A DNA stretch of 64,000 nucleotides from an uncultured Acetatifactor sp. (GTDB lineage Bacteria; Bacillota; Clostridia; Lachnospirales; Lachnospiraceae): contig CAJUAB010000005.1 of NCBI GenBank assembly GCA_910583845.1, positions 1-64,000 of the forward strand. The letters are read 5' to 3'. The notes below the pieces were generated by a model. That model was not told where the DNA came from. It saw only the letters and a program-made list of their open reading frames with translations, and did no database searches. How positions within the stretch are numbered: position 1 is the stretch's first letter; every line of letters starts with the position of its first letter. The position numbers and the translations under genes are program-made. Positions 8,028 to 16,163 of the stretch are shown here, piece after piece.

Positions 8028-9020
8028 ATGCAGCGGATACAAAACGACATCAAATCGGGGCAGTTCCAACCCGTGTATCTCCTTTTCGGGGAGGAGCGCT
8101 ATCTGAAGCGCCAGTATCGGGACAGGCTTAAGGAGGCGCTGTGTACTCCGGGTGACAATTTGAATAACCATTTTTACGAGGGCAGAAATGTGTCTGTCGG
8201 AGAGATTATTGATCTGGCGGAGACCCTGCCCTTTTTGGCGCAGCGCCGGGTTATTTTTCTGAATAACAGCGGGCTTTTCAAGACGGGCGGCGAACAGATG
8301 GCGGAGTATATAAAAGCGCAGAATGAGTCTACCGTGCTGATTTTCACCGAGACGGAGGTGGACAAACGAAGCAAGCTGTTTAAGACAGTTCAGGCCCAGG
8401 GCTGCGCGGCGGAGTTTTCGGCGCAGGATGAGAAGACCTTAAAACGCTGGGTGGCAGGTATACTGGGAAAAGAGGGAAAAAGGATTACCGAGAACACGGT
8501 TATGCTGCTTCTCAATAAGACCGGTACGGACATGGAAAATATTTACATGGAACTGGAGAAGCTGATTTGCTACTGCATGGACAGGGAAGTGGTGGAACCT
8601 CAGGATGTGGAGGCGGTCTGTACTACCCGGGTGTCCAGTCGTATCTTTGATATGGTTGCCGCCATTGCGGAAAAGCGTCAGAAGGACGCGCTGGAACTAT
8701 ACTATGATCTGCTGACGCTCAAGGAGCCGCCCATGCGGATTCTTTTTCTGATCGCAAGGCAGTGCAATCTTCTGCTCCAGGCCAAAGCCATGAAGAGCAA
8801 GGGACAGTCAAATAAGGAGATTGCGTCCGGCCTGGGTGTGCCGCCCTTTGCCGTAAACAAATATCTGGGCCAGGCATCCCGCTTTAAATCTTCCACACTG
8901 CGTCAGGCGCTCACCAGATGCGTGGAAGCGGAGGAAGCGGTGAAAACCGGACGTATGAATGATGTGATGAGTGTGGAAGTGCTGATCATTTCCGTGTTTG
9001 AAGAGGAAGGAAAATGCTGA
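8028..9020 (+). CDS. holA: DNA polymerase III subunit delta
   Basis: A 330-residue protein matching HolA, the delta subunit of the clamp loader that opens the beta sliding clamp on DNA. The N-terminal ATPase-like fold shows FQPVYLLFGEERYLKRQYRD. The middle has YMELEKLICYC, and the C-terminal collar includes MRILFLIARQCNLLLQAK and VNKYLGQASRF. Length is typical. The start ATG at 8028 follows AGAGGA. In many Firmicutes rpsT follows holA; here it is followed by a membrane-anchored unknown. Confidence 0.9.
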   Translation: MQRIQNDIKSGQFQPVYLLFGEERYLKRQYRDRLKEALCTPGDNLNNHFYEGRNVSVGEIIDLAETLPFLAQRRVIFLNNSGLFKTGGEQMAEYIKAQNESTVLIFTETEVDKRSKLFKTVQAQGCAAEFSAQDEKTLKRWVAGILGKEGKRITENTVMLLLNKTGTDMENIYMELEKLICYCMDREVVEPQDVEAVCTTRVSSRIFDMVAAIAEKRQKDALELYYDLLTLKEPPMRILFLIARQCNLLLQAKAMKSKGQSNKEIASGLGVPPFAVNKYLGQASRFKSSTLRQALTRCVEAEEAVKTGRMNDVMSVEVLIISVFEEEGKC

Positions 9021-9089
9021 ACAGCGCAATATAGCCGGCAGAGCCGGCAATAGACAGATCAACGACAGTTGGGTGAGAAAGAGGGTTGG

Positions 9090-9659
9090 ATGATGGACAA
9101 TACATCGGGAAGAGGAAAAAAGCAGACTCTGCTGGGCAGCGTACTTGCGGTGGCGGTGCTGATCATAGTCAGCCTGGTGCGGCTGCCGGAGAGCGGCGGA
9201 GATACCGCGGGCGCGGAGAATACCGCGGAAATCAGTTCGGCGGAGGCAGGAGGCAGCGCCCCTGAGAGCTCTATGGCTATGGAATCTTTTCCGGAAGAAC
9301 CGGAGCCGTCAGAAGCAGGAGAGGAGAGTACCCTGGAGTCCGTTCTGGAGGATGCGCAGTCTGTCGGCTGGGCGGAGGACGTGCCGGAGGTATTGTACTC
9401 CTTCCGCAATGAGCGCCTGTTAAATCAGCACTATGAAAAGCATGGAATGGAAATGGGCTTTGCCACCGTTGATGAGTATGTGGAGGCGGCCAACGCAGTG
9501 ATTAACCACCCTGACGCGCTGCATAAGCTGGAGGCCGAGGACAATGACGATGTCTACTTTCTGGAAGCCACCAATGAGTTTGTGGTGGTGTCCACGGACG
9601 GTTTTATCAGAACGTATTTTATTGCCAGCGGAGGGATTGATTACTATAATCGTCAATAG
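9090..9659 (+). CDS. membrane-tethered protein with polymorphic-toxin-like RNase domain
   Basis: 189 residues. A single membrane helix (LLGSVLAVAVLIIVSLV, about residues 12-30) is followed by an acidic Ser/Glu-rich linker to about residue 85. The C-terminal 90 residues contain LLNQHYEKHGMEMGFATVDEY, then YFLEATNEFVVVSTDGFI, RTYF and a final IDYYNRQ. This order (KH, EY, TNEF, IRTYF, YxNxQ) resembles the RNase domains at the ends of CdiA/Rhs polymorphic toxins (BECR fold). The domain would lie outside the membrane. The start follows GAGGG. The resemblance is from memory of the family and needs a profile search. Confidence 0.6.
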   Translation: MMDNTSGRGKKQTLLGSVLAVAVLIIVSLVRLPESGGDTAGAENTAEISSAEAGGSAPESSMAMESFPEEPEPSEAGEESTLESVLEDAQSVGWAEDVPEVLYSFRNERLLNQHYEKHGMEMGFATVDEYVEAANAVINHPDALHKLEAEDNDDVYFLEATNEFVVVSTDGFIRTYFIASGGIDYYNRQ

Positions 9660-9864
9660 ACCCGGCCTGGGTTTAAGGGAGTTTTATCGGACATCCTATC
9701 TACTATGATTGACTCATAAATACAGAACATAATAAGGTATCAGGAAGAATGTGCCGCAGGGAACCGGTCCGAAAATCCGGATTATGTCGGAGCAAAGCGG
9801 GCGAGTGTCCAGGCGGGGCCGGGGAGAGGCGGAGCGTAGCTTCCGGATGCAGAAAGAGGGTATT

Positions 9865-10245
9865 ATGAGAAGATCGTGGACGGATCAGATTTTATGGGGA
9901 ATGGCCGCAATTGTATTGGCGATGACAGCGGCCTTGTGTATTGTCGGCAGTATCAGAAGCCAGGCCGCGGATACGCAGAAGGTCCGGGAGGCATACTATG
10001 AGCAGTCAGAGCGGGAATATTTAAGCCGGGTGCGGGAATTTATGGAAGAGCAGGGGTATCGGAACAGCGGCATCACGCTGAACCGTGTGGTGGACAGCGA
10101 CGGGCAGCGCAGCTATAAGGTGCTGGTGCATCACGGCGCGCTGGACAGGCTGGAAGAGGCGGCGCAGGAGGAAGTGCTGAGACAGATTGAGGATTTGGGC
10201 TTTCAGGACGCGGACTGTATTTTTACCGCGCGGATACTCCGATAA
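9865..10245 (+). CDS. small single-pass membrane protein
   Basis: 126 residues, starting MRRSWTDQILWG after AAAGAGGG at about 9852-9860; in-frame starts upstream lack a site. One membrane helix (MAAIVLAMTAALCIVGSI) is followed by an extracytoplasmic helical domain ending EEVLRQIEDLGFQDADCIFTAR. I do not recognise a family. It lies 205 bases after the toxin-like gene; any partner or immunity role would be guesswork. Confidence 0.55.
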   Translation: MRRSWTDQILWGMAAIVLAMTAALCIVGSIRSQAADTQKVREAYYEQSEREYLSRVREFMEEQGYRNSGITLNRVVDSDGQRSYKVLVHHGALDRLEEAAQEEVLRQIEDLGFQDADCIFTARILR

Positions 10246-10336
10246 GCCATATTGCAGGAAGCAAAAGCACCTTCCTGCAATCGAATACGGCGCAGAGGGC
10301 GCGTCGTTCCATGGAAATGATAGAGGAGGCAGAGGG

Positions 10337-10960
10337 ATGGCAGAGAGATTTATACCCAGGGCACAGGAGATTTACAGACATTTTAAAGGAAATCTGTACC
10401 AGGTGGTAGCCGTGGCGGAGCACACGGAAACCAGGGAACAGCTGGTAATCTACCAGGCGTTATACGGGGATTTCAAGATATATGCCAGACCTCTGGAGAT
10501 GTTTTTGAGTCCGGTGGATCTGGCAAAGTATCCGGACGCAGGCCAGGAGTTCCGCTTTCAACTCCAGGGGCCGGATGCGGTGAGGCAGCGGGTTGATCAC
10601 AAAGGGACGGAGATTACCTGCAATGCCCCGGAAGCCAGCGTGTCTTTGGGTAAGCCGGAGGCCGGGCCCCAGATTGTGACCGCCGGGGCGGAGATAAAGG
10701 GGCAGGCGGCCGCAGAGAAGCCGGAATCGGAGGAACCGGGGCTGGACCCCCTGGTTCTGGAGTTCCTGGATGCCCGCACCTACGAGCAGCGGCTGAATGT
10801 GCTGGCGGCCCTTCATCACAGGATCACGAACGAGATGATTACCACCATGTCTCTGTGCTGTGATATTGAGGTGGAGGGGGACGATGTGGAACAGCGCTAT
10901 GAGGACTTGAAGCAGTGCCTGATTACAAAGGAGCGCTTTGAAATCAAGCGGTTGATGTGA
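10337..10960 (+). CDS. DUF1653 domain protein
   Basis: 207 residues, start at 10337 preceded by GGAGGCAGAGGG. Residues about 5-65 match the DUF1653 domain: a small beta-rich module seen here as GNLYQVVAVAEHTET and YGDFKIYARPLEMFL. The middle is a low-complexity Pro/Glu linker. The C-terminal 60 residues (LDARTYEQRLNVLAALHHR) form a separate helical segment. Role unknown; cytoplasmic. The end overlaps the upstream open frame of the next gene, but that gene's better start is at 11020. Confidence 0.7.
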   Translation: MAERFIPRAQEIYRHFKGNLYQVVAVAEHTETREQLVIYQALYGDFKIYARPLEMFLSPVDLAKYPDAGQEFRFQLQGPDAVRQRVDHKGTEITCNAPEASVSLGKPEAGPQIVTAGAEIKGQAAAEKPESEEPGLDPLVLEFLDARTYEQRLNVLAALHHRITNEMITTMSLCCDIEVEGDDVEQRYEDLKQCLITKERFEIKRLM

Positions 10961-11019
10961 GTCTGCCAGAGCATGGGAAGGATCGGAATCAGAAAACACA
11001 ATTTGCACAGGGAAACGGA

Positions 11020-12903
11020 ATGAGATACGAAAATATAGTCAAGGGGCGTTTTATTCTGCGCCCCAATCGTTTTGTAGCATATGTGGATGTTGATGGCAGA
11101 CAGGAGAAAGTGCATGTGAAAAACACCGGTCGATGCCGGGAGCTTCTGGTTCCGGACGCGGTGGTATATCTGGAACGCAGCGGCAATGCTTCACGCAGTA
11201 CGGCCTATGACCTGGTTGCGGTGGAAAAGAAGGGGCGCATGGTCAACATGGACTCCCAGGCTCCTAACCGGGTAGTACTGGAATGGCTGTGGACCAGGCA
11301 GCTCTTTCCGGATCTGGTATCCGTCCGCCCAGAGACCGTTTATGGCAATTCAAGATTTGATTTCTATATAGAAACGGTCAAGGAAAAAATATTCATGGAG
11401 GTAAAGGGCGTGACGCTGGAAGAAGAGGGGGAAGCCCGGTTTCCGGATGCTCCTTCCGAGAGAGCCGTCAAGCATGTGGAGGAGCTGGTCAGGGCCAGGC
11501 GGGAGGGCTATGGGGCCATTGTGCTCTTCGTGATTCAGATGAAGGGGGTGAGTCATCTGGTGCCCAATGCCGTGACGCATCCGGAGTTTGCCCGGGCACT
11601 GGGGCAGGCGGCCGACGCCGGGGTGCGCATTCTGGCCTACGACTGTGAGGTTACCACGGACAGTCTCACGGTGGCGGACGCTGTGCCGGTAGATCTGACG
11701 GCCCCTGCCTGCGGCGGGCGGAGCGCCCCCGCCGCTCTTTTGGAAAAATTTAACGGCATTTCAGGAAATATTAAGGAAAACCTAAGAAAAGGTGAACTGT
11801 CAGCGATTGCGCGACCGCTGCTGAAATGGTATGATATGCACAGACGGATTCTTCCCTGGCGGGAGGACCCTGCCCCCTATCATGTGTGGGTGTCGGAAAT
11901 CATGCTGCAGCAGACCAGGGTGGAGGCGGTTAAGCCATACTATAAGCGTTTTATGGAAGAACTGCCGGATGTCGCCGGTCTGGCGGAAGTTTCTCAGGAG
12001 AGGCTGCTGAAGCTGTGGGAGGGATTGGGATATTATTCCCGCGCGCGCAATCTTCAGGCGGCGGCCCGGCAGATTATGGAGGAGTATGGCGGACAGATGC
12101 CGGACACCCGGGATGAGCTGCTGAAGCTGAAGGGAATCGGCAGCTACACTGCCGGCGCCATCGCTTCCATCGCCTACGGAAAGCGGGAACCGGCAGTGGA
12201 CGGCAATGTGCTCAGAGTGTTATCCAGACTGCGCATGGACGATGGCGAAATCACGGACCCCAGGGTAAAACAGCGGGTGGAACGGGAACTGAGACAGCTG
12301 TTGCGGGATACTGAGGAGCTGACACGTCCCGGTGATTTTAACCAGGCCATGATGGATATCGGTGCCCTGGTGTGTGTTCCGGGGAGTCGGCCTCATTGCG
12401 GAGAATGTCCTCTCAGGGAATGCTGCATGGCGCATGAAGGTCATTGCGTGGAAGAGTATCCCCGAAAAGCGCCGAAAAGGAAACGCGCCATAGAGGAGAA
12501 AACGGTTCTGGTCATCCGGGATCGCAGTCTGGCCGTGCTGCGCAGGCGTCCGGCCAGGGGACTGCTCGCGGGCATGTATGAGCCGCCCGCCCTGGAAGGA
12601 CACAGGACGGCGGAGGAAGTCACCCGCTATCTGGCGGATTATGGACTGAAAATTCTTCGGATTCAGAATCTGGCGGACAGCAGGCACATTTTCACACACA
12701 GGGAATGGCATATGTGCGGCTATCTGATCCGGGTAGACGAACTGGAACCCGGGCCGCGCATGGGGGAGACAAAGGAGTGGCTGTATGTGGAGCCGGGGGA
12801 GGCCGGGGAACGTTATCCGATTCCCTCCGCCTATGCCGCTTACCTGCCCTATCTGGATATCCGTCAGGAAAAGCCGTCTGCCGGGGAACAGGCAGAAATA
12901 TAA
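11020..12903 (+). CDS. mutY: SfsA-MutY fusion: nuclease-like domain plus A/G-specific adenine glycosylase
   Basis: 627 residues in one uninterrupted frame. Residues 1 to about 225 are SfsA (RFVAYVDVDG, NTGRCRELLVP, SRFDFYIE, VEELVRARREGYGAIVLF), a DNA-binding, nuclease-like family. Residues about 265-480 are MutY, which removes adenine mispaired with 8-oxoguanine. It has the catalytic Glu in WVSEIMLQQTRVE, the helix-hairpin-helix LKGIGSYTAGAI and the Asp in AVDGNVLRVLSR. The iron-sulfur cysteines are spaced C-x7-C-x2-C-x5-C, one residue longer in the first gap than usual. A NUDIX-like C-terminal domain (residues 490-610) reads TVLVIRDRSLAVLRRRP. The start at 11020 follows AGGGAAA. These domains are normally separate genes. 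Confidence 0.85.
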   Translation: MRYENIVKGRFILRPNRFVAYVDVDGRQEKVHVKNTGRCRELLVPDAVVYLERSGNASRSTAYDLVAVEKKGRMVNMDSQAPNRVVLEWLWTRQLFPDLVSVRPETVYGNSRFDFYIETVKEKIFMEVKGVTLEEEGEARFPDAPSERAVKHVEELVRARREGYGAIVLFVIQMKGVSHLVPNAVTHPEFARALGQAADAGVRILAYDCEVTTDSLTVADAVPVDLTAPACGGRSAPAALLEKFNGISGNIKENLRKGELSAIARPLLKWYDMHRRILPWREDPAPYHVWVSEIMLQQTRVEAVKPYYKRFMEELPDVAGLAEVSQERLLKLWEGLGYYSRARNLQAAARQIMEEYGGQMPDTRDELLKLKGIGSYTAGAIASIAYGKREPAVDGNVLRVLSRLRMDDGEITDPRVKQRVERELRQLLRDTEELTRPGDFNQAMMDIGALVCVPGSRPHCGECPLRECCMAHEGHCVEEYPRKAPKRKRAIEEKTVLVIRDRSLAVLRRRPARGLLAGMYEPPALEGHRTAEEVTRYLADYGLKILRIQNLADSRHIFTHREWHMCGYLIRVDELEPGPRMGETKEWLYVEPGEAGERYPIPSAYAAYLPYLDIRQEKPSAGEQAEI

Positions 12904-12958
12904 AACATCATGTGCGCCGTCCGGAAATCTGCGAAGCGTACAATAAGGAGTAGACGAC

Positions 12959-13987
12959 ATGAAGCTGTTATCCATTGTAATACCCTGCTACAACTCAGAG
13001 AACTATATGCGAAAATGTATTGATTCCCTGCTGCCCGGCGGTGAGGATGTGGAGATCATCATTGTGGATGACGGGTCCCATGGGGACCGCACAGCGGAGA
13101 TCGCGGATGAGTACGCGGCTCTGTATCCCACCGTTGTCAAGGCGGTGCACCAGCTGAACGGGGGCCATGGCGCCGCCGTGAACACGGGCATCCGGAATGC
13201 CACCGGCCTGTATTTTAAGGTGGTGGACAGTGATGACTGGGTAAAAGAGGAAGCCTATATGCAGGTGCTGGAGACGCTGCGGGAACAGACCGGCACCAAC
13301 AGAGTTCTGGATATGCTCATCTGTAACTTTGTCTATGAAAAAGAGGGAGAAAACCGCAAAAAGGTCATGAATTACAGGCATATCCTGCCCACGGACCAGC
13401 TTTTTGGCTGGGAGGATTGCCATCACTTTACCAAAGGGCACTATATACTGATGCACTCGGTTATATTCCGCACAAAACTTTTGCGGGAATGCGGTCTGGA
13501 ACTTCCGGCACACACCTTTTATGTGGACAACCTGTATGTGTTTGAGCCGCTGCCCTATGTGGAAAATATGTATTATCTGGACGTGAACTTCTACCGGTAC
13601 TATATCGGGAGGGAGGACCAGTCGGTCAATGAAACCGTTATGATTTCCCGTATAGATCAGCAGATCTTTGTCAATAAACGGATGATTGACTACTTTACGG
13701 AGTTAAGCGAGGAAATTCGGGCGGACAGACGTCTGTATCAGTATATGTACAATTATCTGGAAATCATCACCACCGTCTCCAGTGTATTGCTGCTTCGTTC
13801 CGGCACAAAGGAGCACCTGGCCATGAAAAGGGAGCTGTGGGAGTATCTGAAAGGGAAAGACAAGAGACTGTTCGGCTCCATGCGCCGGGGAATTATGGGG
13901 GCCACCATGAACCTGCCCGGCAGAGGCGGCCGCAGACTGGCGGTGGATGCCTATCATATCTGTCAGAAGATATTCAAGTTCAACTGA
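12959..13987 (+). CDS. family 2 glycosyltransferase
   Basis: 342 residues, cytoplasmic GT-A fold. The N-terminus MKLLSIVIPCYNSENYMRKC, the IIIVDDGS segment and the DSDDW motif (VVDSDDWVKEEAY) are hallmarks of GT2 enzymes that move a sugar from a nucleotide donor to glycans or lipids. No membrane helices are seen. AAGGAG lies just upstream of the start. Donor and acceptor cannot be told. The gene ends at a strong hairpin shared with the convergent PAP2 gene. Confidence 0.85.
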   Translation: MKLLSIVIPCYNSENYMRKCIDSLLPGGEDVEIIIVDDGSHGDRTAEIADEYAALYPTVVKAVHQLNGGHGAAVNTGIRNATGLYFKVVDSDDWVKEEAYMQVLETLREQTGTNRVLDMLICNFVYEKEGENRKKVMNYRHILPTDQLFGWEDCHHFTKGHYILMHSVIFRTKLLRECGLELPAHTFYVDNLYVFEPLPYVENMYYLDVNFYRYYIGREDQSVNETVMISRIDQQIFVNKRMIDYFTELSEEIRADRRLYQYMYNYLEIITTVSSVLLLRSGTKEHLAMKRELWEYLKGKDKRLFGSMRRGIMGATMNLPGRGGRRLAVDAYHICQKIFKFN

Positions 13988-14015
13988 CCAATATATGCCT
14001 GTGACAAAAAAAGAA

Positions 14016-14050
14016 GCGAGATGCATCCGTTTTTGTGGATGCCATCTCGC
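14016..14050. terminator. bidirectional terminator between convergent genes
   Basis: The stem GCGAGATGCATCC pairs with GGATGCCATCTCGC around the loop GTTTTTGT, with one bulged base. A-rich sequence on the left and T-rich on the right suit termination from both the glycosyltransferase (+) and the PAP2 gene (-). Confidence 0.7.
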
Positions 14051-14077
14051 TTTCGCGTCAGGCGGCAGAGCGCCATA

Positions 14078-14764
14078 TCAGCCCTGGGCCTGGGGCCTGG
14101 AGTCGTCCCTGTTGCGGAGCGCTCCCCTCATATTGGCAAGCAGATCCTGGCGGTATACCAGCACGTACATGGCGGATGCCAGTCCTATGCCGGTCAGCAC
14201 ATCGAACATGGAGTGCTGTTTCAGAAACATGGTGGACAGAATGATGGAGATACACAGCGTCAGCGACGAATTCCGGAGCCAGCGCTTTTTCCCCAGCGAG
14301 CATCGGCACAGGGCCACATGGGCGCCGATGGAATTGTAAACATGAATGCTGGGCCAGAGATTCGTGGGGGTGTCCGTTCTCCACAGGCCCGCGACCATCC
14401 GGGTAAATATGTTGTCCCTGGGCATGATGTAAGGGCGCAGATGGTGGCCGTTGGGCCACAGGGTGGATATTACCAGAAACAGCGTCATGCCTGTAAACAG
14501 AAAAATGCATGCCCGCCAGTAATCCGGTTTGCTTTTGAAAAACAGGAACAGCACCACGGCGCTCACATACAAAAACCACAGATAATAGGGAATAATAAAT
14601 ACCTCGCAGAAAGGAATGTGGTCGTCGACAGCCATGTGGATGACATGATAGTGTCTGGTTACCGTCCGTTCCAGGTAGCAGAACCAGGTCATATAGAGTA
14701 TCCCATAGAGTATCAGAGGAATGCCATGCTTATATTTCCGGTAGAATTTTAACGCTTTTCCCAT
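14078..14764 (-). CDS. PAP2-family membrane phosphatase
   Basis: 228 residues with about six membrane helices. The phosphatase signature appears as LRPYIMP, then WPSIHVYNSIGAH (in place of the classic PSGH) and KQHSMFDVLTGIG, giving the catalytic histidine and supporting aspartate. Such proteins dephosphorylate membrane lipids such as phosphatidic acid or undecaprenyl pyrophosphate. It is followed on the same strand, further left, only by the shared terminator. A diacylglycerol kinase-like gene is its minus-strand neighbour, a plausible lipid-cycle pairing. Confidence 0.8.
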   Translation of the reverse strand: MGKALKFYRKYKHGIPLILYGILYMTWFCYLERTVTRHYHVIHMAVDDHIPFCEVFIIPYYLWFLYVSAVVLFLFFKSKPDYWRACIFLFTGMTLFLVISTLWPNGHHLRPYIMPRDNIFTRMVAGLWRTDTPTNLWPSIHVYNSIGAHVALCRCSLGKKRWLRNSSLTLCISIILSTMFLKQHSMFDVLTGIGLASAMYVLVYRQDLLANMRGALRNRDDSRPQAQG

Positions 14765-14891
14765 ATTGTCTTATCCCCTTTTCTCAAAAAACGGAATGTG
14801 TTATAACGCTCCTAAATATATCACAAATTCATCTTTTTTCAAGAGGAAAAAAACAAAATTCAGAAAATACAAAGCATTTTTAAGATTTTCT

Positions 14892-15827
14892 TCAGATATA
14901 CATCCGCAATGCCTGACGCTGGCAGGTGACGGTCAGACAGTCGCTGCGGCGTGAGACTTCTCCGTCCGTGTGTACCCACAAAGGGGCGGAGGTACGGATT
15001 TCCACTTTTTGCGCGCGGTAGGCCGTGATACCCCGGAACATATAGTGTTTCCCGATGAAGGCGGTGGGCAGCGCCACCAGAATCAGCGCCTTGGATAAAT
15101 CGCCCACCACGCACAGATCCAGCAGGCCGTCCCGGTAGTCGGCCCGGGGCGCGAATTTGAAGCCCCCTCCCTCATACATATGATTCATGAAGGCTACAAA
15201 CAGGATCTTCCGGATGGATATGGGGTCCTGGCCGTCTATGCGGATCTGGCAGGAGACGGCCCTGCTGGCAAACAGCTGTTTCAGGGCAATCCCCAGATAG
15301 GTCAGCTTGCCCAGGCCCACCCGGTTCAGAAAGCCCTTCATATCCGAACGGTTGGTCTCCTCACAGACCGCAGCGTCAAAGCCGATGCCGCTGCTGACGA
15401 TGAAGCGGTGACTCAGGCCGTCCCCATAGACGGCGGTGCCGATGTCCACGGCGGTGGTTTCCTCCGCCTCCAGAATCCGTTTCAGCGCCTTCAAGGGGTC
15501 CCGGGGGATGGGCATGTCCCTTGTAAAGTCATTGCCGGAGCCGATGGGGATATAGCCCAGAGTCACCTGCGAGAGATCGTCAATACCCTGCAGGGCCTCA
15601 TCTATGGTCCCGTCCCCGCCCAGAATCACAATACGGTGGGGGTCCGGGGAGGAAACTGCGGTAATCTCCCTGGTCAGTCGGGTGATATCGCCCGACTTTC
15701 CCGAGAAATGCGCTTCATAGCAGATCTGAGCTGCCTGTAAATAAGGCTCGATAACCGTATCCCACAGTTTTTGCCCTCTGCCGGACCGGGATACGGGATT
15801 CAGTATAAAATGATATGGCTTTTCCAT
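14892..15827 (-). CDS. diacylglycerol kinase family lipid kinase
   Basis: 311 residues. The start at 15827 is preceded by AGGAGGAGA. The nucleotide site VILGGDGTIDEALQG and the following IPIGSGNDFTRDMP are the DAGK/sphingosine-kinase catalytic signature. C-terminal HTDGEV is also typical. It phosphorylates diacylglycerol or a related lipid at the inner membrane face (DgkB/BmrU/YegS-like). Exact substrate is unknown. A tRNA-like gene lies immediately upstream on the same strand. Confidence 0.88.
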   Translation of the reverse strand: MEKPYHFILNPVSRSGRGQKLWDTVIEPYLQAAQICYEAHFSGKSGDITRLTREITAVSSPDPHRIVILGGDGTIDEALQGIDDLSQVTLGYIPIGSGNDFTRDMPIPRDPLKALKRILEAEETTAVDIGTAVYGDGLSHRFIVSSGIGFDAAVCEETNRSDMKGFLNRVGLGKLTYLGIALKQLFASRAVSCQIRIDGQDPISIRKILFVAFMNHMYEGGGFKFAPRADYRDGLLDLCVVGDLSKALILVALPTAFIGKHYMFRGITAYRAQKVEIRTSAPLWVHTDGEVSRRSDCLTVTCQRQALRMYI

Positions 15828-15870
15828 CGTCTCCTCCTGATTCAAGCGCCGCGCCATGACCGCTCTGGTA

Positions 15871-15946
15871 CGGGGATGGTGAGGGTCGAACTCACAGATC
15901 GTCGGGAACCGTGTTCCCCACCGCGTTACCATTTCGCCACATCCCC
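15871..15946 (-). tRNA. tRNA-like gene with abnormal anticodon region
   Basis: On the minus strand a 7-bp acceptor (GGGGATG with CATCCCC), a D arm (GCG AAATGGTAA CGC) and a perfect T arm (GTGAG TTCGACC CTCAC) are intact. Total length is 76. The central part folds instead as GGGAAC-ACG-GTTCCC and no 7-base loop with U33 can be drawn. The 5' half resembles tRNA-Leu. It may be a class II tRNA that lost its anticodon arm and kept its variable arm. No amino acid can be assigned. Confidence 0.55.
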
Positions 15947-16017
15947 ATAAAACCAGGGATGCCCCTGGCTGCTTTTCTGATTCTACCATATTATATCTGT
16001 TTTCGCAAGATTGTCCC

Positions 16018-16045
16018 AAAGTGTGTCTGAAAATGCTTTCTGCCC
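16018..16045 (+). repeat. half copy of the MITE-like terminal repeat
   Basis: The sequence GTGTCTGAAAATGCTTTCTG here matches one terminus of the repeats at 5165-5324 and 49681-49829. The other end and centre are not found, so this is a decayed or solo end. Confidence 0.5.
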
Positions 16046-16076
16046 TTGAAAACCTCCGGAAAAGTGACAAAATTCC

Positions 16077-16104
16077 TTGCAAAGTGGAACAGATATGTTA
16101 TACT
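16077..16104 (+). promoter_or_regulatory. promoter of glyA
   Basis: TTGCAA (16077-16082) and TATACT (16099-16104) with a 16-base spacer, about 60 bases before the glyA start. No riboswitch structure is apparent in the short leader. Confidence 0.65.
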
Positions 16105-16163
16105 TTCATATGTATATGCATTTTTGGGATCAAACAGCAATAGCAATAACAGGAGGAGAGCAT

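Noticed and set aside
16105..16163. Glycine riboswitch before glyA
   Set aside because: The leader is only about 60 bases and lacks the tandem aptamer structure.
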